A DNA stretch of 64,000 nt from JAGDZR01 sp049115695 (GTDB taxonomy: Bacteria; Bacteroidota; Bacteroidia; Cytophagales; Cyclobacteriaceae). Shown here piece after piece: positions 8,402 to 16,720 of the stretch. Both the position numbers and the translations under genes were made by a program. The stretch is taken from positions 62,001 to 126,000 of the forward strand of contig JAGDZR010000011.1 in assembly GCA_049115695.1 (NCBI GenBank), given 5' to 3'. The notes beneath the pieces are model-generated. The model saw only the letters and a program-made list of their open reading frames with translations. It did not search any database and had not been told where the DNA came from. The stretch's first letter is position 1. The number at the start of each line of letters is the position of its first letter.

Positions 8402-9138
8402 ACAATCTTAACTCAAATGGGGTTGTGGTGAAGATGGCTAATTCAATAGAAAATTGCGACCCTGAAACAGGTGTCTGTACTCCTGGAAAACTAACCAGTG
8501 ACAAAGCAGTTGTCAAAACTCCAGAGGACGCGAAAATAATATACGTCGGCGACCCTATGTGCTCGTGGTGTTGGGGAATCGCTCCTCAATTAAAAAAATT
8601 GAAGGAGCACTATGGTGTGGATAACTTCGAAGTAGTAGTTGGAGGATTGCGTCCAGGAGGTGGAGACCCTTGGAATGATCAAATGAAGGATTTCTTATCA
8701 CATCATTGGCAGCAGGTCCATGAAAAATCAGGGCAGCCCTTCAGTTATGATCTGATGGATCGAAAGTCCTTCAACTATGACACTGAACCTTCCTGCAGGG
8801 CTGTGGTCGTGGCTCGAAATTGGTTAGGACATGATATCATGCCGTTTTTTGAAGCGGTTCAATATAAATTTTACGCTCAGTCGGAGGACCCGAATGAATT
8901 GTCTTTTTATCAGTCGATATGCGATCAGCTAGCCATACCTTTTGAAGCATTCTCGGAAAAATTTGAGTCCCAGGATGCCGTGAATAAAACACATGAAGAA
9001 TTTATGCTCAACCGCAATTGGGGTGTGACAGGATATCCAACAGTCCTTGTTGAAAAGGAGAAAAAATTGTATGTGGTCGCCCGGGGTTATAGTGAATTTG
9101 AAACGATGAAGTCTTTAATCGATCAGATAATCACCTAA
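8398..9138 (+). CDS. DsbA-family thiol oxidoreductase
   Basis: A 246-residue DsbA/FrnE-type protein with the thioredoxin-fold active site CSWC (C55-C58 in YVGDPMCSWCWGIAP) and a cis-proline loop (GVTGYPTVLVE) near the C-terminus. The start at 8398 gives an ATGA overlap with the GNAT gene; a longer frame would overlap further, and an ATG at 8434 is possible. An extra cysteine pair lies at the N-terminus (ENCDPETGVC). There is no signal peptide, so it is probably cytoplasmic. It converges with the MFS gene with a four-base overlap of the stops. Confidence 0.88.
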   Translation: MNNLNSNGVVVKMANSIENCDPETGVCTPGKLTSDKAVVKTPEDAKIIYVGDPMCSWCWGIAPQLKKLKEHYGVDNFEVVVGGLRPGGGDPWNDQMKDFLSHHWQQVHEKSGQPFSYDLMDRKSFNYDTEPSCRAVVVARNWLGHDIMPFFEAVQYKFYAQSEDPNELSFYQSICDQLAIPFEAFSEKFESQDAVNKTHEEFMLNRNWGVTGYPTVLVEKEKKLYVVARGYSEFETMKSLIDQIIT

Positions 9139-10295
9139 GCTCTCTTTGCAAATCCCATTATCAACAAGAAGAAAATCAGGAAAGGAGCGCAGAACATTAG
9201 CATTGTTTCCCACCCCACGGCGTAGATAAACCAGCCAGCTGAAAGTGCAGCAACCGCCTGACCTCCAAAAATGATGAATTCGTTTAATGCCTGGACCTTA
9301 AACTTCTCCCTTGTCTCATATGTCTGCGGTAATAGAGAAGTACCTCCGACAAACAAGAAGTTCCATCCAACCCCTAGCAGTACCAGCGAAAGCCAGTAAT
9401 GGGTGAGTGAATCACCATTAACACCAATTGCAATACAAAGGGCAAACAAAACCACCCCAGCAATCATCATCTTGTATATTCCTAGGCGTTTGATGAGCCA
9501 TCCTGTCAGAAAGGAAGGAATGAACATGGCTAGAATATGGCTTTGAATAACAAATTTGGTGCTTTCCAGGGAATGCTTGTCTATTACATGCATGCCGATT
9601 GGTGTAGCAGTCATCACAAAACTCATCACCGCATAACCCACTAGTGCGCCTACTACAGCGACCCAGAATTTCCCTTGACGGGCAATCTGTTTCAAACTGC
9701 GACCTGTATCTCTGGTGTGAACCGCTTTCACTTCAGGATTTTTAAACCCAAGCAATAGAAATAAACCGATCAAAAAAAGTCCACTTACTAGCACGAAAGA
9801 ACCTGCAAATTCACTGTGCATCAAATCTTTACCAAAAACTGCAATCTCGGGTCCTATAAATGCTGCAGCTATTCCTCCAATCAATACTGTCGAAGCAGCA
9901 GAAGCGGTTTGCTCCGCATTTACGCTTTCCATTGCCGCAAAACGAAACTGCTGAATGGTCGCGCTTGTCACGCCAAAGAGCATCATCGAAACGCACAACA
10001 TGATAAAATCCTCCAGGTAAATGGCATAGCTCACGACTAATGCGAGAATAGCTGAATAAATGGCTACTCCTAGAAATATCTGCTTGCGTCCGAATTTGCG
10101 CATCAGCATGGTCACCGGAACTGTTGATAAAGCCGTTCCAACTATGATCACGGCGGTGGGCAGTGTAGCAAGTTTCTCCTCAGGAGCCAACCTGGCTCCT
10201 AGTATACCGCCAACGAAAACGACCATTGAGTTGATCGACATCATCAAGGCCTGACTGGAAGTCAGAATCCATACATTTGGGGGCAAATTTTTCAT
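9135..10295 (-). CDS. MFS transporter
   Basis: A 386-residue, very hydrophobic protein with about twelve predicted membrane helices and a short loop motif RKFGRKQI after helix 2, as in major facilitator proteins. A charged central loop (KNPEVKAVHTRDTGRS) separates the two six-helix halves. The substrate cannot be told from sequence; the overall pattern resembles drug/sugar exporter-like MFS of YfcJ/YbfB type. It is a stand-alone gene with its 3' end overlapping the DsbA-like gene. Confidence 0.88.
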   Translation of the reverse strand: MKNLPPNVWILTSSQALMMSINSMVVFVGGILGARLAPEEKLATLPTAVIIVGTALSTVPVTMLMRKFGRKQIFLGVAIYSAILALVVSYAIYLEDFIMLCVSMMLFGVTSATIQQFRFAAMESVNAEQTASAASTVLIGGIAAAFIGPEIAVFGKDLMHSEFAGSFVLVSGLFLIGLFLLLGFKNPEVKAVHTRDTGRSLKQIARQGKFWVAVVGALVGYAVMSFVMTATPIGMHVIDKHSLESTKFVIQSHILAMFIPSFLTGWLIKRLGIYKMMIAGVVLFALCIAIGVNGDSLTHYWLSLVLLGVGWNFLFVGGTSLLPQTYETREKFKVQALNEFIIFGGQAVAALSAGWFIYAVGWETMLMFCAPFLIFFLLIMGFAKRA

Positions 10296-10359
10296 TGGCG
10301 CACTAATCTAGACGAATAATTCGGATCAGTACATCGTCAAGCACCCGAGTATGTATCTG

Positions 10360-11955
10360 TTATGTCGTGACAGCTGCTTTCTTGGCCATGTATTCGTCAA
10401 ATGTCAATAACGAATCTATATATCCATCTGGTCGCAGCTCCAATACGCGATTAGCCACTGTTTGCACAAACGTATGATCATGACTAGTAAATAATATGGT
10501 GCCTGTATATTCTTTCAATGAGTTGTTAAAGGCCGTAATAGATTCCAGATCAAGGTGATTCGTTGGCTCATCAAGCATCAGCAGGTTGGCTCCTGACAAC
10601 ATCATACGAGAAATCATACACCTCACTTTTTCACCTCCCGAAAGCACATCAGCTTTCTTCAATGACTCTTCCCCAGAAAACAGCATTTTCCCAAGAAACC
10701 CTCTGATATACACTTCATCCTTCTCTCCATCTGAGAATTGTCTCAACCAATCGATTAAGTTCAAATCAGTGTTAAAGAATTCACTGTTTTCATTCGGCAG
10801 ATAAGCTTTGGTAATCGTTTGACCAAACTTATATTCTCCTGAATCTGGCGTCAATTCTTCATTGAGAATTTGAAAGAATGCTGTTACAGCAATACTGTCG
10901 CCCAGTACGGCTATTTTATCACCTCGGTTAACAAAGAGGTCAACATTTTCAAATAACGTCTTTCCATCAATACTTTTGCTCAATCCCTTTAATTCCAGGA
11001 TTTGATCTCCGGCTGTTCGAATTTCTTTGAAAATAATCGCCGGGTATTTTCTGTTTGATGGTTGAATGTCGTCAAGATTAATCTTATCCAACAGTTTTCG
11101 TCTGGATGTTGCTTGCTTAGACTTAGATGCATTCGCACTAAACCTGGAAATGAATTCCTGAAGTTCCTTTTTCTTGTCCTCGGCCTTTTTATTTGCTGAT
11201 GCTCTTTGCTGTAATGCCAGCTGACTTGACTCATACCAGAAGGTATAATTACCTGTGAATTGCTTCAATGCACCAAAGTCAATATCCACAATATGTGAGC
11301 ACACAGTATCAAGGAAGTGACGATCGTGAGAAACAACGATAACCGTATTGTCAAAATCAAGCAGAAAATCTTCTAGCCAGGTCACCGTCTTAATGTCCAG
11401 ATCGTTGGTTGGCTCATCCAGTATTAAGATATCAGGATTTCCGTACAAGGCTTGTGCCAGTAGTACCCTGACCTTTTCATTTCCACTTAAATCCTTTAGT
11501 AAGCGGTAATGATCCGCTTCTACAATCCCTAAGCCACTCAGTAGAGCAGCAGCATCAGATTCAGCATTCCAGCCACCCATTTCAGCAAATTCTGCCTCAA
11601 GTTCCGATGCACGAACACCATCTGCTTCAGAAAAGTCAGGCTTCAAATAGATCGCATCTTTTTCCTGCATCAGGCTCCACAACTTATCATGCCCCATCAT
11701 AACAGTATCAAGCACCTTTACTTCATCAAACTCAAAGTGATTTTGCGTAAGTACTGCCATTCGCTTACCTGGCTCAATGCTTACACTTCCACTATTAGGA
11801 TCTACATCACCTGATAAAATTTTGAGAAAAGTTGACTTACCAGCTCCATTCGCTCCGATTATGCCGTAACAGTTACCCTGAGTAAACTTGATATTAACAT
11901 CATCAAAGAGTACCCTTTTTCCATACCTGAGTGAAACGTTGCTTGCAGCTATCAT
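10360..11955 (-). CDS. ABC-F ATPase (YbiT-like), degenerate second Walker A
   Basis: A 531-residue soluble tandem-ABC protein of the ABC-F family, which acts on ribosomes as translation factors. Domain 1 (about 1-250) has Walker A GANGAGKS, signature LSGNEKVR and Walker B LILDEPTNDLD. The charged linker (about 250-310) follows. Domain 2 has signature LSGGEKVR and Walker B LLMLDEPTNHLD, but its Walker A position reads LGDSIAVTAFFQIL and lacks GK[ST]. The domain order, linker and the long LMQEKDAIYLKPDFSEADG insert in domain 1 fit the YbiT branch. It is monocistronic. Confidence 0.93.
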   Translation of the reverse strand: MIAASNVSLRYGKRVLFDDVNIKFTQGNCYGIIGANGAGKSTFLKILSGDVDPNSGSVSIEPGKRMAVLTQNHFEFDEVKVLDTVMMGHDKLWSLMQEKDAIYLKPDFSEADGVRASELEAEFAEMGGWNAESDAAALLSGLGIVEADHYRLLKDLSGNEKVRVLLAQALYGNPDILILDEPTNDLDIKTVTWLEDFLLDFDNTVIVVSHDRHFLDTVCSHIVDIDFGALKQFTGNYTFWYESSQLALQQRASANKKAEDKKKELQEFISRFSANASKSKQATSRRKLLDKINLDDIQPSNRKYPAIIFKEIRTAGDQILELKGLSKSIDGKTLFENVDLFVNRGDKIAVLGDSIAVTAFFQILNEELTPDSGEYKFGQTITKAYLPNENSEFFNTDLNLIDWLRQFSDGEKDEVYIRGFLGKMLFSGEESLKKADVLSGGEKVRCMISRMMLSGANLLMLDEPTNHLDLESITAFNNSLKEYTGTILFTSHDHTFVQTVANRVLELRPDGYIDSLLTFDEYMAKKAAVTT

Positions 11956-11974
11956 ATTTTCAAATTTGAGAGCG

Positions 11975-11982
11975 CAAAAGTA
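11975..11982 (-). promoter_or_regulatory. -7 element upstream of ABC-F gene
   Basis: TACTTTTG on the minus strand, 19 bases before the ATG at 11955, identical to the -7 box of the tRNA-Val promoter and followed by the same GC. No clear TTTG lies at the expected upstream distance. Confidence 0.5.
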
Positions 11983-12127
11983 GATGAATACATCCTAAAC
12001 TTTGGATATTCACCAACAAATTGGTAGAAAGGGTGCTTAGAGCAGAACCAATATACCGGACAACCGGACACTAAAAAGACTGAAATAAACAGTAAGCTCG
12101 ATGAATAACGTCTTTCGGTACCGCTGA

Positions 12128-12156
12128 AAAATAAAGGAGGCCCAATACATTGGGCC
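12128..12156 (-). terminator. probable terminator of lipoprotein gene
   Basis: GGCCCAA/TTGGGCC (12139-12156) forms a seven-pair stem with a four-base loop, followed on the minus strand by TCCTTTATTTTT. It lies 22 bases after the stop of the 12178-12744 gene. The T-tract is interrupted, so it may be weak. The remaining intergenic sequence down to 11983 shows no other structure. Confidence 0.55.
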
Positions 12157-12177
12157 ATTGCATCAGTTTACTATTCG

Positions 12178-12744
12178 TTACTGAGGAGCAGCTGCCGGAG
12201 TGATGTTATCAAACTTATAGAGAATGGTTGCACTAACAGAAGAAGCATGCTCTGTTTGCAAATAATAAAGATCGTTGATCGTGAAATCTCTTGTCAAAGT
12301 ATCACTATAGTCATCAAGTGTTGCGTCCGAAACCAAGTTCAGTTGTTGCACGCTACTTACATCAAAGTCGTCTTCATCGAGCATTACAATATCAAAATCA
12401 TAGGTCAGAAATGGTTCTTTGGTTCCTTCAATGTCCAACTCCAACTCTGTTTCAGTCCTTTCCCATGTCCCTTCTTCTTCCAGATCCTGTGCTCCGTCAA
12501 AAAACAATTCTCGCTTATAGGTATTGTCGGTGTTGAATTTGAACCGATATTCACTTTCTCCAAACCATGTTTCCTGCGTGGCTCCAGTCCAAAAAGTAAA
12601 TCCATCTGGCAACTCCTGGATCACAAATTCCCTTGCTTTCCATTCCCCAACTAAAACATCTGGCGCAGGCTCTTCCTCCGTACATGATACCAACCCAAAA
12701 AATGGAAGCGCGAAGGCCAATAAAACAATATTTCTTAATTTCAT
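12178..12744 (-). CDS. lipocalin-like lipoprotein, unknown role
   Basis: A 188-residue protein with a lipoprotein signal peptide (lipobox LVSC, Cys near residue 21, followed by an acidic TEEEP tether). The mature part opens VLVGEWKAREF and continues with alternating beta strands (YRFKFNTDNTYKREL, GTWERTETELELDI), a pattern shared with Bacteroidota lipocalin-like lipoproteins. No catalytic residues are recognisable. It is a single gene with its own likely terminator. Confidence 0.75.
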   Translation of the reverse strand: MKLRNIVLLAFALPFFGLVSCTEEEPAPDVLVGEWKAREFVIQELPDGFTFWTGATQETWFGESEYRFKFNTDNTYKRELFFDGAQDLEEEGTWERTETELELDIEGTKEPFLTYDFDIVMLDEDDFDVSSVQQLNLVSDATLDDYSDTLTRDFTINDLYYLQTEHASSVSATILYKFDNITPAAAPQ

Positions 12745-12821
12745 TTACACTACTGTTTATTTTGCTAATCTATTGTAATATCAATATAAAAAGGCTTTAC
12801 CCCTAAGTATTTCATTTAATA

Positions 12822-13484
12822 ATGTCGGCTTCACTTGAAATTATTTTAACGAAAGATGGTTCACATTCATTGTACAACCCAGACCTTGATGAGACCTATC
12901 ATTCGACCAAAGGCGCATTGGCCGAATCAGAATATGTCTTCATGGAAATGGGGATTCAATATCTCATAACAAAACAACAACCAACTCGAATCAATGTTTT
13001 TGAAGTTGGATTTGGCACAGGATTAAACGCTTTTTTGTGTGCCAGAAAAACTTCCAAAGAACTTTCTATCCATTTTCACACTGTGGAGACTGTTCCACTG
13101 AGCTCGAAAATTTTTAAGCTATTCAACTACACATCAGACATGAAAGGGTTGTTCGAGTCATTGCACCAGTGTGAATGGGAAGAAGAAGTTGTTTTTGAGC
13201 AGTTCGCGCTCAAAAAAATGGAAACAGGCTTAGAGTCGGTGGAACTTGCTTCGAATTTCTATGATGTTGTGTTTTTTGATGCTTTTGCTCCAAGCAAACA
13301 ACCTGATATTTGGTCAGAGGCGAATTTGATCAAATGCTATGACGCCTTGAAAGCTGGAGGCATATTGGTCACTTACTGTTCTCAAGGCCAGTTCAAAAGA
13401 AACTTAAAATCAATCGGATTTAATGTTGAAATACTTCCGGGTGCACTTGGTAAAAAAGAAATGGTCAGAGCGCACAAAATTTAG
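12822..13484 (+). CDS. mnmD: tRNA mnm5s2U34 methyltransferase MnmD (stand-alone)
   Basis: The 220-residue protein corresponds to the MnmD (DUF752) half of E. coli MnmC, which performs the final SAM-dependent methylation of nm5s2U34 in tRNA. The N-terminal TKDGSHSLYNP and YHSTKGALAESEYVF, the SAM loop FEVGFGTGLNAF (about 60-71), and FFDAFAPSKQPDIW all fit. There is no FAD oxidoreductase (MnmC-C) domain, the usual arrangement in this phylum. It stands alone and converges with lipA. Confidence 0.92.
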   Translation: MSASLEIILTKDGSHSLYNPDLDETYHSTKGALAESEYVFMEMGIQYLITKQQPTRINVFEVGFGTGLNAFLCARKTSKELSIHFHTVETVPLSSKIFKLFNYTSDMKGLFESLHQCEWEEEVVFEQFALKKMETGLESVELASNFYDVVFFDAFAPSKQPDIWSEANLIKCYDALKAGGILVTYCSQGQFKRNLKSIGFNVEILPGALGKKEMVRAHKI

Positions 13485-13487
13485 TCA

Positions 13488-14369
13488 TCAAATAGGTACA
13501 TCTACATGCCGCTCCGCATGATACGAAGACCTAACCAACGGTCCTGACTCTACATACTTCAAGCCGCGACTCAAGCCCTCCTCCCGGTAATGATCAAACT
13601 GATCGGGGTGAATAAACTCAGCCACTTCAATATGCATCCTCGTAGGTTGAAGATACTGACCCAATGTCAATATATCGCAACCATTCTCGACCAAATCATC
13701 CATGGCTTTCAATACCTCATCTTTGGTTTCGCCTAAACCCAGCATGATTCCGGTTTTTGTTCTTTTACCGAATTCTTTGGTAAGCCTGGTTTGCTCAAGA
13801 CTTCTGCCATATTTGGCCTGAGGTCTAACGCGACGATAGAGCCTCTCCACAGTTTCCATATTGTGAGAGACTACCTCCTGACCGCCATCTATCATCCTGT
13901 ACAATGCATCCCAATTCGACTTCACGTCAGGAATCAATGTTTCGATGGTCGTTTCAGGGCTAAGCTCTTTTACTTTGACAACTGTCTGATACCAAATTTC
14001 TGCGCCCTTGTCTTTCAGTTCGTCTCGATTGACGCTTGTTAATACGGCATGTTTGACTCCCATCTTCTGAATAGCTTCTGCCACTCTTTGTGGCTCCTGC
14101 TCATCGTATTCAGGCGGTCTGCCGGTCGCAACTGCGCAGAAAGTACAACTTCTGGTGCACACATTTCCCAGAATCATGAAGGTTGCGGTACCTGCTCCCC
14201 AGCATTCACCCATATTTGGGCAATTCCCACTTTCACAAATGGTGTGGAGTTTATTCTGATCGACAATCTTACGCACATTGGCGTATTCCTTTCCCACAGG
14301 AAGCTTTACGCGCAACCAGTCAGGTTTCTTCCTTTTAGGTTTTTCTGAAATTACCGGAAGCTCGATCAT
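13488..14369 (-). CDS. lipA: lipoyl synthase
   Basis: Radical SAM enzyme that inserts two sulfurs into octanoyl groups on lipoyl domains of 2-oxoacid dehydrogenases and the glycine cleavage H protein. Both clusters are visible in the 293-residue protein: the auxiliary cluster cysteines C45, C50 and C56 (CESGNCPNMGEC) and the radical SAM motif C71-x3-C75-x2-C78 (CTRSCTFC), plus the C-terminal VRSSYHAE. It supplies the cofactor needed by the E2 partners of the two E1 enzymes in this window. Confidence 0.97.
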   Translation of the reverse strand: MIELPVISEKPKRKKPDWLRVKLPVGKEYANVRKIVDQNKLHTICESGNCPNMGECWGAGTATFMILGNVCTRSCTFCAVATGRPPEYDEQEPQRVAEAIQKMGVKHAVLTSVNRDELKDKGAEIWYQTVVKVKELSPETTIETLIPDVKSNWDALYRMIDGGQEVVSHNMETVERLYRRVRPQAKYGRSLEQTRLTKEFGKRTKTGIMLGLGETKDEVLKAMDDLVENGCDILTLGQYLQPTRMHIEVAEFIHPDQFDHYREEGLSRGLKYVESGPLVRSSYHAERHVDVPI

Positions 14370-14435
14370 AAAAATGCCATTTTGAAATGAATTGCAAAAT
14401 AAGTGGCTGAGCCACAGACTAACAAACTCGTTTAA

Positions 14436-15146
14436 CTATTTCCGAGTTCCCCAAAAGAATGAAAAAAAGGCGGAAGTGAATAATGCTTTGTTCTCTTGCT
14501 GATACACCATTTCGACCTTTTTGATAAAAAGTTCGGCGGCAAGGCCTAATTCGATACCAGTCACATTATTGCGAAAAGTTCCAAATTCGAAAATTATTCC
14601 TGTTTTAGCATTCAAACCCGGGCGTATTTTGGATTCGCCCAAAGTTCTAAATTGATTAGCCGTACCATTGATATAATATGGACTGGGATAAAGATCTGGA
14701 TCATAAATTACCTTTTCACCTCCCAGAGACTGCACATAATAAGGAGCTTCAAGTCCGATGGACAATCCGCCAGCTGCATTTGCGTTGATTTGAACGCCTT
14801 GCTGAGGTGCTTTTTGAAACAATACTTTTTCCAAACCATATTGTGGACGTATTGAGTAGAGGTAGTTGGCCTTCCCCCAAATAAATCTTTTGCCAGCGGA
14901 TGTAGAGTATTTTAACTCTTTGGGATGCTTCACATTCACGATTTCCAAAGCGAACGTTTCGTACCACGATTCTTTCTTCTGTCTTGAAAACTTAAGAAAA
15001 CCTCCACCTATCAACCAACTGTTGGTGTTTTTTGTAACCCCCCAGGTAAATTCTTTGACATACTCCTGATTGTTATCAAATTGGGCAATAGATGTCAGGG
15101 GTGTCAAACAAATTAATAAAATCAGTATGGCATATGTCGATCTCAT
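14436..15146 (-). CDS. conserved hypothetical secreted/outer-membrane protein
   Basis: A 236-residue protein with a clear signal peptide (ends near SIAQ). The mature chain is made of amphipathic strands (WLIGGGFLKFSRQ, WYETFALEIVNV, FIWGKANYLYSIRPQYGLEKVLF) and ends in an aromatic strand (TSAFFSFFWG), suggesting a small outer-membrane beta barrel. I recognise no named family. It is transcribed divergently from the OsmC gene. Confidence 0.7.
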   Translation of the reverse strand: MRSTYAILILLICLTPLTSIAQFDNNQEYVKEFTWGVTKNTNSWLIGGGFLKFSRQKKESWYETFALEIVNVKHPKELKYSTSAGKRFIWGKANYLYSIRPQYGLEKVLFQKAPQQGVQINANAAGGLSIGLEAPYYVQSLGGEKVIYDPDLYPSPYYINGTANQFRTLGESKIRPGLNAKTGIIFEFGTFRNNVTGIELGLAAELFIKKVEMVYQQENKALFTSAFFSFFWGTRK

Positions 15147-15152
15147 ATCTTT

Positions 15153-15169
15153 GTTGTTTAATTAACAAC
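15153..15169. promoter_or_regulatory. inverted repeat between promoter and gene start
   Basis: GTTGTT-TAATT-AACAAC forms a perfect six-base inverted repeat between the -7 box at 15176 and the start at 15146. It could be an operator or a short 5'UTR hairpin. Confidence 0.3.
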
Positions 15170-15175
15170 GCATTA

Positions 15176-15183
15176 CAAATTTA
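15176..15183 (-). promoter_or_regulatory. -7 element upstream of 14436-15146 gene
   Basis: TAAATTTG on the minus strand matches TAnnTTTG, 29 bases before the ATG at 15146. No convincing upstream TTTG was found. Confidence 0.4.
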
Positions 15184-15195
15184 GTTGTTTTCACT

Positions 15196-15597
15196 ATGCA
15201 TTTTAAAACTACATATTTAGGTCAACTTCGAACACAAGCTACACATGTAGCCTCTGATACCCAAATCATAACTGACGCACCTACAGATAACCACGGCAAA
15301 GGTGAAACGTTCTCACCCACAGACTTAGTCGCAACGGCCCTTACTTCATGCATGATTACCATCATGGGCATTGAAGCCAATAAACTGGGAATCGAACTTG
15401 AAGGCATTACAGCCAGTACTCAAAAGGTCATGGGCATTTCACCTAGAAAAGTATCAAAGGTGAAAATCGAGTTCTTTTGGGAAACTTGTGAGCTGTCTGA
15501 CGAGCGTCGAACTCACTTAAAACAAAAGGCACTCACATGCCCGGTGGCCTTATCCCTACATCCCGATTTAGTTCAGGATGTAACCTTTCATTTTTAA
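15196..15597 (+). CDS. OsmC family peroxiredoxin-like protein
   Basis: The 133-residue protein has the OsmC/Ohr fold signature: GKGETFSPTDLVATALTSCM with the first redox Cys, and ALTCPVALSLHPD with the second. Members reduce organic hydroperoxides using low-molecular-weight or lipoyl thiols. The spacing fits the general OsmC branch rather than Ohr. It lies next to the bacillithiol-linked ytxJ on the opposite strand, with a four-base stop overlap, so both neighbours point to thiol redox defence. Confidence 0.9.
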   Translation: MHFKTTYLGQLRTQATHVASDTQIITDAPTDNHGKGETFSPTDLVATALTSCMITIMGIEANKLGIELEGITASTQKVMGISPRKVSKVKIEFFWETCELSDERRTHLKQKALTCPVALSLHPDLVQDVTFHF

Positions 15598-15935
15598 GCA
15601 GGCTCCAACGTCCTCAGTTCGTCATAATCAATCCCGAAATGTGATTGGTCATAGATACTACTTCCATCTCTAATGACCAGCACCTGAGGTGACTGATGTG
15701 CTACTCCGAACGTATCAGCGATATAATTCGAGACGTCTCTGTATCTGATGAGATCCAGGAAATAAACTTCTAAATGACCCATTTCATCACTATCCCACTT
15801 TCTTTCCAGCCTATCCAATGATGCCGCACTGATAGAGCATCTGGTGCTATGCTTAAAGATGAGTACGTTTTTTTGCTTTGATTCGTCTTTGATCTTGTCC
15901 ACCTGATTGGTGGCCTCTAAACTTTTCCAGTTCAT
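15594..15935 (-). CDS. ytxJ: bacillithiol-linked thioredoxin-like protein YtxJ
   Basis: A 113-residue single-domain protein of the YtxJ (DUF2847) family. It has the monothiol active site in LIFKHSTRCSISAASLDRL and a thioredoxin-like cis-Pro segment (AHQSPQVLVIRDG). The family is thought to act as a monothiol bacilliredoxin in bacillithiol-producing bacteria. The presence of bshC and ypdA at 56.7-59.8 kb supports the assignment. It abuts the repeat-protein gene upstream with no gap. Confidence 0.88.
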   Translation of the reverse strand: MNWKSLEATNQVDKIKDESKQKNVLIFKHSTRCSISAASLDRLERKWDSDEMGHLEVYFLDLIRYRDVSNYIADTFGVAHQSPQVLVIRDGSSIYDQSHFGIDYDELRTLEPA

Positions 15936-16658
15936 CTAATTATTCCAAATATCTTTTTCCTTCTTGTCAAAATCGGGCTCTTTCACCTTCTGCGTAACTG
16001 CATTGGGTTGATATTTGTTCCCTCTGTTAGAAATATTTGCCCAGAACAATGCCGGACGTCTTAGTCGCGACGTTTGTAAATTGGCAGCCGGGTGACTAGC
16101 CGGATGTATGCTGCGCTTGATCTTGTATGGCCCTTCGTATGCTGCGAGGGTTCCGTATCGCATATATTTCCAACCCATCGTGAAGTTGTACAAGCTGAAA
16201 TTAGTAGTTGGAGAATATCTTGGTTTGATCTTATAGTCCGAAGGATGAAAAGGATTCCCCTCTGAGTACTTAGGCTTGCCAACCGCTAGCACCCCATCAT
16301 ATGGATTTCCTTTAGAGTATTTTGGCGGACTCACCGACAATACACCACCAAATGGATTACCCTTTGAATATTTAATCTTTGAGAGCTGGACTCCTTGCCA
16401 AGGTGTGTCCTTTGAGTAACGAGGTGACTTGACCGATAACACTCCACCATATGGATTACCGCCAGAGTATCTGGGTGCTGGCCCTCTAACTCCCTGACCA
16501 GGGCCTGAAGTTGCACTTAGTCCCGGACTCTTGGGCTTTTTTTCAACTTTGAGCATTTTGAGTCTGGCGTCACTATCCGTTATCAACTGGGCATAACTTA
16601 CCTCTGCCACAAATAGTAGCATGAAAACTGGAAACAATATTTTGAGCCAAAACTTCAA
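15936..16658 (-). CDS. secreted protein with 17-residue YSKGNP repeats
   Basis: I do not recognise a named family. The 240-residue product has a signal peptide (ends SYAQ), a proline/glycine-rich segment, five to six tandem units of 16-17 residues of the form P-[RK]-Y-S-x-G-N-P-[FY]-x-G-V-L-x-V (residues about 62-150), then a basic C-terminal part ending in an acidic/lysine tail. The start is a TTG at 16658; an ATG just upstream is out of frame. A GGAGGA stretch lies about 15 bases upstream. The positively charged, aromatic repeat suggests binding to a polyanion, peptidoglycan or self-assembly, which is inference only. Confidence 0.7.
   Translation of the reverse strand: MKFWLKILFPVFMLLFVAEVSYAQLITDSDARLKMLKVEKKPKSPGLSATSGPGQGVRGPAPRYSGGNPYGGVLSVKSPRYSKDTPWQGVQLSKIKYSKGNPFGGVLSVSPPKYSKGNPYDGVLAVGKPKYSEGNPFHPSDYKIKPRYSPTTNFSLYNFTMGWKYMRYGTLAAYEGPYKIKRSIHPASHPAANLQTSRLRRPALFWANISNRGNKYQPNAVTQKVKEPDFDKKEKDIWNN
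16209..16475 (-). repeat. tandem ~51-bp coding repeats
   Basis: Five consecutive 48-51-base units encode Y-S-x-G-N-P-centred 16-17-residue repeats, with a sixth degenerate unit (PRYSPTTNF). Units vary at several codons, so this is an old protein repeat rather than a fresh DNA duplication. Confidence 0.85.
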
Positions 16659-16720
16659 ACGTGATGCGTCATTTCCTCCAAAGATTCAAAAAAAAGCTCA
16701 CTTTAAATAAAAGATGACAC

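Noticed and set aside
11952..12158. 68-codon minus-strand frame in the gap before ABC-F
   Set aside because: It covers the ABC-F promoter box and the lipoprotein terminator, with no recognisable protein pattern.
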